The notes beneath the pieces were generated by a model. It was given only the letters and a program-made list of their open reading frames with translations, ran no database searches and had not been told where the DNA came from. Of a stretch of DNA of 21,895 nt, positions 8,603 to 17,557 are shown piece after piece. Source of the stretch: Paraglomus occultum (lineage: Eukaryota > Glomeromycota > Glomeromycetes > Paraglomerales > Paraglomeraceae). The stretch is taken from positions 1 to 21,895 of the forward strand of contig CAJVPJ010000560.1 of the NCBI GenBank assembly GCA_910592205.1. Direction: 5' to 3'. Numbering within the stretch: position 1 is the first letter of the stretch; each line of letters opens with the position of its first letter. A program made the translations under genes and the position numbers.

Positions 8603-9241
8603 TATAGCTGACAGAGATAATGCAAATGACATTGATGGTATGTGCAATTTACTACTATTATTCTAAGTGATTATGATGTCAGCATTGGTATTAATATAGA
8701 CTTATTATAGTCAACAGTACAATCGATGATGGTGGAAACCATAATGACATTCTACCAGAATTTAAACAATCAAAAAACTGGCAGCGTGAAGAAACATTAA
8801 CTCTAATTGGATATAGTGGACACAGTGACAAAGGCTGCAGTAGTGATGACATTGGTAGTGATGATGCCAAAACAGCTAAGTTGGCAAATTACATATCAGA
8901 ATTTCCCTTCAAATCCCTATTTTGTGTCCTTTCCAAAAGCTGGTCCATTTGAAAAATAAAGCCCACACTTTAGCCAAATTATTATCTCCTTGTATTAATT
9001 GCTCCAATGTAGTCAGAACTGTACTTGAGTGCAGTACACATAACACTTGACATGTATCATTATCCTAAACCAGCTCACAATAGCTGAATTCCTTCTGTTC
9101 TTCCTACTTAATCACAGAGTTAATGCCATAATAATAACCATGAAAATAAATAATGTCCACATTTGATTTTTTAATGTTACATTCACAAAGATTAGAAAAT
9201 GTCACCATTGCATATTATTAATGCATTTTTTAAACTGTCTC
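8603..9241. other. decayed region with an 86-codon open frame and no identifiable gene
   Basis: 8695-8952 (plus) is open but has no early ATG. It is rich in Asp, Gly and Ser (DDGGNHND, SSDDIGSDD) and ends SKSWSI-stop. On the minus strand around 8925-9005 another stretch reads LEQLIQGDNNLAKVWALFFK, which looks equally protein-like and could be the tail of the minus-strand pseudogene at 9242-9790. Neither can be called a gene. Confidence 0.3.
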
Positions 9242-9790
9242 CTAAGCTTGCATTAATGCTTCTTGCTTTTCTCTGTATTCAGTATCAAGTAAATTATGAT
9301 TTTCTTCATACTCCATATAAATATTGCTATATTAATATGATGACAGATCTGGATGGTGGTGGATGGTATGCATAATCAATAGTGATTTTTTTCCAATTCC
9401 ATCACTGAAGAACACTGATTTATGATTTAATTCTTGAGGACACTTAGGATGCATGTCTGTTAGCCATTGGGAAAATGCTGTGTACTTGTCACATATAAAT
9501 CCTGTCACATTTCTTTTTTGCTTTTCTACAACCATATCAGCTATCAGTGCATCTCCCTCTACAAGCACACTGTATTATGTATCTGTTGACTGCTGCTCAA
9601 CACAATATAAATACTTTGGCATCTTGTTCAAAATCCTAGAAGCATATCCTAGCTGATACCTTCAGTTTGTCTTTTCAATTATTTTGCAAGGTAGTAACAG
9701 CTGATTCACAATGTGTCACTCAATACATGGAACTAGAACAGTAACTATAGATCTATTAAATTTGATCTGTCTGTATTTAGCCCAAATTTG
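9242..9790 (-). pseudogene. unidentified protein, one frame with four stop codons
   Basis: A single minus-strand frame can be followed for about 180 codons from near 9790 to TAG 9244-9242. It contains protein-like stretches (IWAKYRQIKFNRS, GYASRILNKMPKYLY, VTGFICDKYTAFSQWLTDMH, YMEYEENHNLLDTEYREKQ). It is interrupted by TGA near 9718, TGA near 9664, TAA near 9586 and TAA at 9334-9332, without frameshifts. Decay by substitution alone, unlike the neighbours, implies an old pseudogene. I do not recognise the family; its position between transposon relics suggests a transposon or captured gene. Confidence 0.45.
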
Positions 9791-9899
9791 GTTGACAAGT
9801 CAGCTGGTAGATGTGTGTTTTGCACCACCTCACCTTAAAGCTTAAACCTAGTACTAGCTGGTTAAGTCTTGAACATCATCTGCTGAATGGAAATTTTAC

Positions 9900-10395
9900 T
9901 AATGTATTCAGTAACTCAAAGCATTCTTTCACAATGATAACTATAACTGGACCACAGAGGACTGAAAATGTGTTGTTTGGTCAAATGAGACCAAAATTAA
10001 TCATTTGGGGTCTGATGGACATGAGTGGGTGTGGAAAAGGTCTGGTGGAATAATGACAGAGTAAGAGTAGCATGTTAACTAGGGGACAGTTAAATTTGGT
10101 GGTGGGATCTAATGATTTGGGGGCTGTATGACAGCCAAGAGATTGGTTATGCATCAGATTGAGGGGCACATGGATGCAGAGCTTATTATTATACTCAAAG
10201 ATGAATTCCTTCAGAGCCTTGGGTAACATTGCTCAACAAGATAATGATTCCAACATACCTCCTGTATTGCTCAAAAATGGTTCACAGATAATAGTGTTGA
10301 GGTTCTGGATTGGCCTGCACAATTACCAGACTTCAATTCTATTGAGCATCTATGGCAGCACCTCAAACAACAGCTTGCCACACCACATACCGTAA
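9900..10395 (+). pseudogene. decayed Tc1/mariner transposase
   Basis: Readable in pieces: YNWTTED at 9940, then SNETKINHLGSDGHEWVWKR (first catalytic Asp position, usually WSDE, read as SNE, near 9980). VKFGGG and FGGCMTA follow, then the IEGHMDAEL block at 10160-10186. QQDNDS at 10235-10252 carries the second catalytic Asp. DWPAQLPDFNSIEHLWQHLKQQLA at 10309-10380 carries the third acidic residue (Glu). Several stops and frameshifts occur between the pieces. The N-terminal DNA-binding part is not recognisable before 9900 and no terminal repeats were found. The frame ends abruptly beside a hairpin at 10399. Confidence 0.85.
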
Positions 10396-10398
10396 ACT

Positions 10399-10449
10399 GC
10401 CATGAATAAGGGCCCACCTTCATCATATAAGGGGGCTCTTATTCATGGC
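10399..10449. repeat. 51-bp hairpin (MITE-like) abutting the Tc1 relic
   Basis: The arms GCCATGAATAAG and CTTATTCATGGC (12 bp, exact) extend imperfectly to 20 bp through GGGCCC/GGGGGCT around a TTCATCATATAA loop. It starts four bases past the point where transposase similarity stops. Confidence 0.7.
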
Positions 10450-10640
10450 ATGTTTGGTTGCGCCTTAAAAACAATGCAAAATGATCTACGAATCATCACG
10501 TAACAACTGTCCACGTTATCTCTGTTTATTACATAATCATGATTCATATGATTTTCAAACCCGTCTTTCTACTATTATGGTTCGCATTATTTGTTGTCAT
10601 GGTTCGCATTATGGTTAAGCCAGGATTAATCGTACAGTAA
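10450..10640. other. spacer, nothing recognised
   Basis: AT-rich, with a short direct repeat of ATGGTTCGCATTAT at about 10578-10616. No coding signal. Confidence 0.4.
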
Positions 10641-11506
10641 GACAATTATATAAATCGTACATTCTATAATAACAACTCACATCTCTCTCCCTCAAGCGGT
10701 GACAGCGATATCTTTAACCTCACTTTCGCCCGTATCAAAGCAGTCAGTAAGAATACATCTAAACTTCCGACGAGAAAACCACCGCCACCACCGTTAACCA
10801 GCCAATTGCATTCATTGACATTGACACCCGCACGCAACCTTCTAAAGACGATATGGTAACATTTTCGGATCGAATACTAATATCACGAAAGACAAGTACG
10901 CGAAGTTACATCTTTGATTACCATCATGTTTGAATTTGTAATACGATCTTCAAATATCAGCCAAGATACAGTACATGTTATAATGACAAATCCCTTCTAC
11001 CCATACAGTATATTATGTATGGCATAAGTACTTTGAAAAATCAACTGCAATTACAAGTCGACTATTTATTGGAATCTTAACACAACTTCTAAACAATTTG
11101 GTACGTTTATATGCTGGACGACAAAATCATTCATATGGGATCTTTAACCTCTCACAAACGGTGAATTCATGTGAACCAAATTCAACAGTATACACTTTAT
11201 TGTACCGGAAGTCTTCCAAGCTTACAAATATACTCAGAAATTAGGTGTGCATCCTTTTCGTATTTATTTCCGTTGGCTGGTTGATAGAGATTTGATCTAA
11301 TATGTGACATCACGGCCAACGCCCGATTCAATACCAGACATAGGAAAAACGTGGACGATATTGATAATGATCCTAATAATGTCCAGATGCAGAGCGATAG
11401 AAACTTGTTCGAATATGTGAATGTGGACAGTTCTGATGACAGCGTGTGGAAACCCATCTATTATAATGGCATAACACCCTTACCAGTCTCCCCCCCCCAA
11501 TATTAA
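10641..11506 (+). pseudogene. fragments of an unidentified coding region (possibly multi-exon)
   Basis: Four plus-strand pieces read like protein. 10641-10859 is 72 open codons with a proline run (KPPPPP) and IFNLTFARIKAVSK. About 10927-11026 reads FEFVIRSSNISQDTVHVIMTNPFYPYS. 10987-11244 reads HKYFEKSTAITSRLFIGILTQLLNNLVRLYAG. 11288-11506 reads NTRHRKNVDDIDNDPNNVQ to WKPIYYNGITPLPVSPPQY. No ATG-initiated frame joins them and they lie in different frames. A GTAACA at about 10856 could be a donor site. No family recognised; it may be an exon series I cannot splice or a relic. Confidence 0.3.
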
Positions 11507-12225
11507 AATTTTATTCCGCATATGGAAAACTATGTGTTAAAAAATAGAGATTATGCGACTAATAAAATGTTGATTGTACATATACTTAATAATTTGTATC
11601 TGTAAAATTACTCAAGTTTATTAAATTTAACGCAATTTTAATAATTTAATTAAAATCTTATTCATTATTTCAAAAGCTGAAATATAAAGCGCTTGAGACA
11701 TATTAATGTTGATTATAATAGTGTGAAATTCACGGCGGCGAAATATACTTCGGTAATTCAAAATTCGGCCTTTCTATATTTCCCAGTAAACAATACCCAT
11801 TACGTTAAAGGACTAAATAGACTCGAGGATTTCATTTATCTGTTAGACATAATCTTGCCAAATTATAAGATATGACGTCTTGATCTTGATATTTGTTTTA
11901 TGTCAACAATTTGAGATCACTGGATACGAAGCAGTAGAATCCACATTATTATACCGATCAAAATATTTTCGTAAGCACAGCATAGGGCTGATATTTTATA
12001 TCTTTGGTTAACGCCTATTTTCGAAATCTTGTTTGTGATTGACATTCAAACGTGGCTATGCATCATCACCGAAATAGATATAATCCATAAACTCCCAGAA
12101 ATTCAATTTTAAAGTAACATATACACATAAATCTTTCGGTTTATTGTTTTTTCTTTGTATGAGAAGGATTAAGAATTGAAGGGATAGAACCAATGGCAGT
12201 TTTGTAATTGACATCCGAGCAATAG
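11507..12225. other. AT-rich intergenic stretch
   Basis: It holds one 60-codon open frame without ATG (11693-11875, plus; KFTAAKYTSVIQNSAFLYFPV...) that may be another exon fragment. Otherwise nothing is recognised. Confidence 0.3.
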
Positions 12226-12387
12226 TTGACTTTAGGTAATATCACTAGTTTTGATTTCGTTGAAGGGATAAAGATAGTCATATTCTTAAAAACTAATTTT
12301 TGGGATATGGGCGATGGACCTTGTGGCCCTAATACCGAAATATATTTCGACTTTCGGCCAGAAATGATTTACCAAAAAAAAGTTTGA
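12226..12387 (+). pseudogene. alanyl-tRNA synthetase fragment
   Basis: The open stretch reads [29 protein letters not shown] (12265-12351, written here in two parts: [16 protein letters not shown] then [13 protein letters not shown]). The class II AlaRS motif-2 signature is [20 protein letters not shown]. The match keeps [11 protein letters not shown] and TEI; one codon (Thr of GDTGP) is deleted and the second Cys of GPCGPC is Asn. Only this block is present; the frame ends at TGA 12385. AlaRS charges tRNA-Ala; a solitary, altered block cannot do so. It is a relic of a duplicated or captured gene. Confidence 0.65.
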
Positions 12388-12502
12388 GGGCTTGGATAAT
12401 AAGAGATTTGTTGAATACGAAGCTTCAATACAAATTGTGACTATTATTATAAGACATATTAATTCATTATGGCTTTACATTTGCATCTCGCAATCACGCT
12501 AA

Positions 12503-12566
12503 CCAATCGCCCTGAGAATATCGCTCGATTACTCTACTAAAAATCTTTACCATGTACTATAAATAC
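12503..12566 (+). promoter_or_regulatory. candidate plus-strand promoter: CCAAT (12503-12507) and TATA box (12558-12566)
   Basis: AACCAATCGC is followed 50 bases later by CTATAAATA, and an ATG lies at 12607 with a GTAAGT donor 40 nt beyond. The spacing is that of a fungal promoter. Confidence 0.35.
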
Positions 12567-12606
12567 CACGCTTGATCCATCTACGCTATTGGGAAGTTCG
12601 AATTCC

Positions 12607-12798
12607 ATGAATCATTCATACGTTTCTGCCTGCATTCCAAACTCGAGTAAGTAACACAGTCTTAAACTGATATGTACGATATTTCCTCAAACAAGTAATC
12701 CTAATACAGCAGATCAATTGCGCCTTCCGTCTCGGGCCGTCATTCTTCTCTACTCTCTTCTTCCCCTACTTTTACTCATCGTCTCCGACAGAATGTAA
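12607..12798 (+). CDS. possible small spliced gene with one membrane segment (tentative)
   Basis: Exon 12607-12646, intron 12647-12709 (GTAAGT...TACAG, 63 bp) and exon 12710-12798 give a 42-aa peptide. It contains a hydrophobic segment, AVILLYSLLPLLLLIV, near its C-terminus. A CCAAT/TATA pair precedes it. Its 3' end overlaps the last exon of the minus-strand TLDc gene by 27 bases. The short length and lack of homologues known to me keep this speculative; the promoter could equally drive a non-coding RNA. Confidence 0.2.
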
Positions 12799-14642
12799 TA
12801 CATCGGGTTCTCTGACATCTTTGGAATACGTTTTCTTACTCGTTGCCATCTCCAACAACTCTAATTCTGCTGGATGTCGATCAAGGACAGAGTGTTTGGC
12901 ACCATTTGGTATCGAGTTTGGATCTCTGGTTGTCGGTTTCACTAACCAGACTGTAGAGACAAGGAAAAAGGTTAGATGTCTGTGTATGTGAACAGTGTGA
13001 AGAAAAAAACACACACAACCCGATGATGACTATAAAACATAGCGCTCACCTTCGATTTCCTCAATATCGAAAACTCTTTCCCACTCAAACACACGCTTCC
13101 ATACGTAGTCGATACTGGTCCGGCCCTACTCTCTCCCCTAATTAAGCCTTCTTCTATCCACAGTGCAGGATATTCTAGCTGACCACCCATTCCCAATCCA
13201 TTTCTCAGCGTTTCCGTCCCTGAATTCAGATATTGATAGTGGTCATTGTACCGCTTGATTTGTAAATTCTCAACTTTGGTCTGATACTAAATAAAAAGGC
13301 CTTGTTCAATCCATAAAACTTTGGAGACAGTTCCCAGTCAGAATACGCAAATCCATCAAAGACGTATTTAGAAGACTTTAATATCAAGAGTGTACTACCG
13401 ACGTAAAGAATGGAGGAAAGAAAGAAGTCCATGATTTAACGTCGATTATAGAAGAGAAAAGAAGTTGGTGTGGTGTGGCAACGCAATCAGGAGGAAGATG
13501 CTGGCAGATACAAAAATAGTCTGCCGGTGTAAGGAGATTGGAAAAAGCTGGGTAAGGAAAGGGACTCGAGATTTCTGGACGTGTAAGCATTGATTTCTGC
13601 TGCAAACGTACTAGCTGAAGAGAGCACGCCCTGCTTGTGAATCCAGTAATAGCAGCTTTTCTATAGATGGCATTAAAACAGCGAGCCATGGCGGTATTTG
13701 TTAGTTTTTGAAATGGCAGATTATTGTTATACCATTCGGTGTACTTGTCCAAAGAGAAATACCAACCGTGCAAACACTCTTTCATGAAATTGCTCTCTGC
13801 GTTTTCGTCTTCGACTTCGCCTTGTTTTAATGAAGGCTGCACGAGAAGGTACTCTACCAATGCTTCATTTTGATCGCCTGCTACTTCATTGCTACCACAA
13901 CCTTTCTCATTGTCATGTTGATTCTTACTGTCATTTCTCTTCCCGTCCGCAACCTTCTTTCCACTCTTTTTATTACCATCTCTATCGAACCAAAATTCAA
14001 CTCCAAGCTTGGCAATATCTGAAACAAAGTCTCGTAGATTCCAGTTGACCGACGATATACGTAGCCTCTGCTTGATCCGCAATACTCTGTTTTGTCAGTT
14101 TGCGAATCGATGAATAGAACCCCACGCAAGAAATAGTGCATTCAGATGTTGGAGTCAAAAGCAGTTTCTCCAGTTTGCTGCTAGGTATGGATGAAGAGAG
14201 TGACAAAGGATTTAGAGTGGAGAGATGAAAAAGCAGAATCAAACCGCGCAAAAAGCTGAGGGAAGAATACATGGAAGAAGGGACTAAGTTTTTGGATTAA
14301 ATACGATGAAAATGCACAGAGATGTAAAAGAGAACACATACAATCATTAGTAAACGGGGGGTCATTATATGAAATGCATTGGTTACGTTAGGGCACGGAA
14401 TGGCTTATACTCCACATTTCTAATCCAGAAAAAACAAAGCGATTTAATTCCCCGTCTTTTCTCGCGTTTAATTACTGACCTTGACACTCCCACCCGCTAC
14501 GGTATCTTTCTGCTTGCGCCTTGCTTTGATTCTTCGTTTCCTCCGACAGCCATTGACCCGACAACGCGCGCTCGTCGACGGTGAATTCGGCAAGGATTTC
14601 ATTGGTGCGGTCTACGACGGCTTTGCTTGACTTGTTTCCCAT
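12772..14642 (-). CDS. TLDc-domain protein, MEAK7/Rtc5 homologue (broken by single-base deletions)
   Basis: The start ATG at 14642 gives MGNKSSK, an N-myristoylation signal like that of MEAK7 (MGNSRSR). Exon 1 probably ends at 14480 (AAG|GTCAGT) with an acceptor near 14256. The middle part reads YFSLDKYTEWYNNNLPFQ, then LLTPADYFCICQHLP and HQLLFSS (MEAK7: AQLPREQRHRWCLLFSS). The TLDc domain from about 13430 reads YVGSTLLI, VFDGFAYSDWELSPKFYG, FLFSIRPKLRIY, YNDHYQYLNSG, GLGMGGQLEYPALWIEE, SRAGPVSTTYGSVCLSGKE, and FDIEEIE joined over intron 13049-12951 (GTGAGC...TACAG) to VWLVKP. The tail HSVLDRHPAELELLEMA matches the MEAK7 end. The conserved frame needs one extra base at about 13413-13428, 13250 and 13074. 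In animals MEAK7 is a lysosomal TOR-linked protein; yeast Rtc5 acts on the vacuolar ATPase. The 14000-14255 part is not well resolved. Confidence 0.8.
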
Positions 14643-15271
14643 AAGTTGAGAGAGAGTTTTTTTACGTGGAGTGGGTAGTTGGAAAGTCGCATGCAGAAAT
14701 AAGGCTATAAGGAGTTAAATATTGGAATGGGCGATAGTTAACGCGTAATATTAAATTTGCCTATCACGTGGCACACTTTTTTTTCGTCACTCTAACGCTC
14801 ACTTCGCGTCTTTCAGTTATTCCGCAGAATAGAGCGAAAAACGTTAACGGAAAGTGTAACAAGTATGCATGACGTAAGTTAGCCCTGAATGATAGTTCTT
14901 TTTCCTTTCGATATTTAAGTACCCTGTTTTAACGCGAATATTACGCGACCCATGTCTGAAACAGATTCACGTTTATTTTAATCGAAAATTCTCTAGGTGG
15001 AATATTAAAGACTTCTTAGATAACTGTGAACCCGTAAATATAAGTGACAAAATAAGTATTTATCTTAAATCTCTTGAGGCAATCACCAAAACTGAGGAAG
15101 GACGAAAGTGTAAACGAGCAGAGAAGTTGCTTGCAAGATACAGGGAGGTGAATTTCGTATTTAATTAAAGAAGTATAGAATTTGGTGGCGTGTACGGGAT
15201 CTCGAAGGTTTCGTATCATTCAAGTCTCGAAGACCATTCAAGTCTCGAAGACGAGCTACGAAGTTAGTGCT
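14643..15271. other. intergenic region between the TLDc gene and the minisatellite
   Basis: No gene is supported. It contains a T9-type run near 14776 and the regulatory-looking words noted above. From 15182 degenerate copies of TCAAGTCTCGAAGAC lead into the GC-rich repeats. Confidence 0.35.
14765..14770. promoter_or_regulatory. CACGTG E-box upstream of the TLDc gene
   Basis: A perfect CACGTG (in ATCACGTGGC) lies 123 bases upstream of the minus-strand ATG, and TGACGTAA (CRE-like) lies near 14870. Functional use is unproven. Confidence 0.3.
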
Positions 15272-15581
15272 GGGGCGCGGGCAATCTCGAAGGTTGTCCT
15301 ACGTTCAAGGCTCAAGTCGACCCACGTTCATGACTCGAAGTTGACCTGGTACCAACCCACCGGGGCGCGGGCAATCTCGAAGGTTGTCCTACGTTCAAGG
15401 CTCGAGTCGACCCCCACCAGGGGTCTTACGTTCATGACTCAAAGTTGACCTGGTACTAACCCCACTGGGGCGCGGGCAATCTCGAAGGTTGTCCTACGTT
15501 CAAGGCTCAGTCAACCCCACCGGGGCGTCGGCAATCTCGAAGGTTGTCTCACGTTCAAGGCTCGAGTCGACCTGGTGGATA
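15272..15581. repeat. GC-rich minisatellite, four variable units
   Basis: Units begin GGGGCGCGGGCAATCTCGAA and continue GGTTGTCCTACGTTCAAGGCTC. They start at 15272, 15362, 15467 and 15522, so spacing is 90, 105 and 55 bp. Long units add GACCTGGTACCAACCCCACC-type and CATGACTCGAAGTTGACC segments; the last unit is shortened and mutated (GGGGCGTCGG). GC content is far above the surroundings. It ends about 120 bp before the ATG of the next gene, inside the likely promoter region. Confidence 0.85.
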
Positions 15582-15703
15582 AAATAAAAGGATATTAATA
15601 GTACACTAATCAAAAACATTACTAATGTGCCTAATTTTACTCGCGTTAGGGTTCTCGACCGGATCTGATTCTTGCTCGAAATTGGGAAAGAGAACACAGT
15701 AAA

Positions 15704-17351
15704 ATGGCTAGTGAATCTTCGACTTCGATTAACTTTTACGGGGGTATACACAACAGTGGGATCATAGCATCAGAGGCTACTAACAATAGGAGTGTGACGA
15801 ATACAACACATCCAGAAAAGAAAAGACCGGCCGAGGAAGATTCTCATGTAACCACTTCTCCTCCCAATCTTCGGCATCGCACTCCATCGCTCAATTATAT
15901 TTTAATAAGTTCCGATAGCGAATCTGATGAAGACGATAATTCGGATAATGAAGAAAGATTTCGTCTTGATATAAATACCGTTTTGTTTGACGATTATGGT
16001 GATCAAAGTGAAAGAGATTCCGAGTGGAAATTACAGGATGGTCGGCAGCTTGTAAAAGCTCTTAAGAGTAAGACTTCCGAAATGATAAACCTATTTCTGA
16101 AAAAAGACAAAAAGGAGCAAACTTTAATTGCGAAAAGTGTCATCAGGTATGGTCTCATATTTTCCAAAGCTACTGATAAGAAATTTTCTAAAGTGTAAAT
16201 ACAGGTTAGGATTGTCTTCTATAATTGATTTATCGTCCGAATTCGAAGACGGAATGTATTCATGGTTTGAGAAGGATTGGGCCAATATAAAAAAAAAGGT
16301 CTATAAAATTGTTGATATGAAACCGAAGGGTTTCGAGAAGGAAGTGGAAGATGTGATAGACATCATTGAGGAGGAAAGTGACATCTATTGGCTTTTAAAG
16401 ATGTGTAAATGTTACTTTGTTTACTTATCTTTATGCCTATTTGACTATAATCAGATGTGTGGCGCGTACAAATACAATGAAGCCCGAGATTATTCATATA
16501 AGATCAAAACTAGCAATACCTCTCAGACGTTAATACAAATATCAAATGTTTATTTTTATGTGTGAGTTTTGTTTTCTTTTTTAATTTCGATTTAATTATA
16601 TTGTTTGCTAATTAATATTGTTAAATTTACTTCATATTCAGAATCGACAAATTTTTAAGAAACCCTTTTATCTTTATTGATAACTCCGGAAAGTGCCAAG
16701 AAATGAGTGAAATCGAATATGCAATTGAGATGATTGCACCGATAATGAGTGAAATATTTAATGATACATCCAAATATATAAATCTTCGCTGGTAAGACCA
16801 ATACATTTACTTTTCATGCGTAATAAATAGTATTGATTTCATATTTGTATGTAGGGGAGAGACACTTTCCAATGTAATGTCCGATCGGCGTAGAAGGATT
16901 GATTTACGGATCATTCGTGTCGCGGATAAACTTGAACTAAGTCATTCAGAATGTGCAAGGATTTCATCTCCTACCAAAGTAATACATGATCGGTCGAAAT
17001 GTTTACGTACGCTGAAAGGTGTTTTAAATAATTTTTTGAAAAGAGACTTAACTGATGAAGAAGTGCGAGATTCAAAAATTCTAGGAATTCAGTTTTCTGG
17101 TAAGTGTATTATTTATTCGCACAACAAAATCAATTACATAGTTAACACTTCGGTTGTTTAAGGTCTACACGGTCAGATTATAGGCATAGAACTTTTAGAC
17201 GATGGGTTATATTTCGGACTTGAAGGACCAACTTTTGAATTTCCGACACAACTTACGAATATTACATGTCTCCGAAGTGCATTGGAGGCTTTATTTTTTT
17301 TCAAGGTGAGTATTAATTGATAGTAATTAATCGTTATTTATTTTACAGCAT

Positions 17352-17388
<37 letters not shown>

Positions 17389-17557
17389 GAAAAATATCGT
17401 TGAAAAAGCAAAACTACAAGCTGATCCGACGAAGACTTATAATCCTCTTCATAAGATACTACATCGATCGAGTAGCTCAAAAGCAAAACATTTCAAGATC
17501 AAGTATATTCGAGATACATATTTTACTTCAAAAAAAAAGGAAAAAGGATCAGAATAA
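15704..17557 (+). CDS. intact six-exon gene, 501-aa nuclear-type protein of unknown family
   Basis: Exons are 15704-16146, 16205-16561, 16642-16791, 16855-17099, 17163-17305 and 17390-17557. Introns are 58, 80, 63, 63 and 84 bp, all GT-AG (GTATGG, GTGAGT, GTAAGA, GTAAGT, GTGAGT donors; CTACTGATAAG branch in intron 1). The sum is 1506 nt, in frame. Features: INFYGGIHNSG at residues 9-19, a KKRP basic patch 39-42, and a SUMO-interaction-like YILISSDSESDEDD at 65-78. A helical middle follows, then SEIEYAIEMIAPIM before W317. WGETLSNVMSDRRRRIDLRII then carries D333, with E344 and E349 in LELSHSECAR and K365/K371 in a conserved-looking helix. The order helix, beta hairpin with Asp, strand with Glu, helix resembles PD-(D/E)XK nucleases; this is inference. 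I recall similar proteins only from Rhizophagus. Intron 5 holds a (TTTA)n microsatellite. Confidence 0.8.
17350..17387. repeat. (TTTA)n microsatellite in intron 5
   Basis: Nine TTTA units run up to the polypyrimidine end of the intron, directly before the acceptor AG at 17388-17389. Length variation here could affect splicing. Confidence 0.9.

Noticed and set aside
11197-11457. 86-codon minus-strand open frame with hydrophobic stretch
   Set aside because: The plus strand over the same bases reads as a better protein (NTRHRKNVDDIDNDP...WKPIYYNG).
12585-12610. GTTCGAATTCC resembling a tRNA T-arm
   Set aside because: The stem does not pair properly and no acceptor, D or anticodon arm is found.
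15182-15448. 88-codon plus-strand open frame across the minisatellite
   Set aside because: It simply translates the GC-rich repeat units and has no ATG start.
15272-15581. Repeats considered as a CRISPR array
   Set aside because: Units are long, variable and contiguous without unique spacers, and the organism is evidently eukaryotic.
16147-16204. Apparent frameshift between KKFSK and the next frame
   Set aside because: A 58-bp intron with GTATGG donor, CTACTGATAAG branch and TACAG acceptor restores the frame exactly (IR-LGLSS), so it is splicing.
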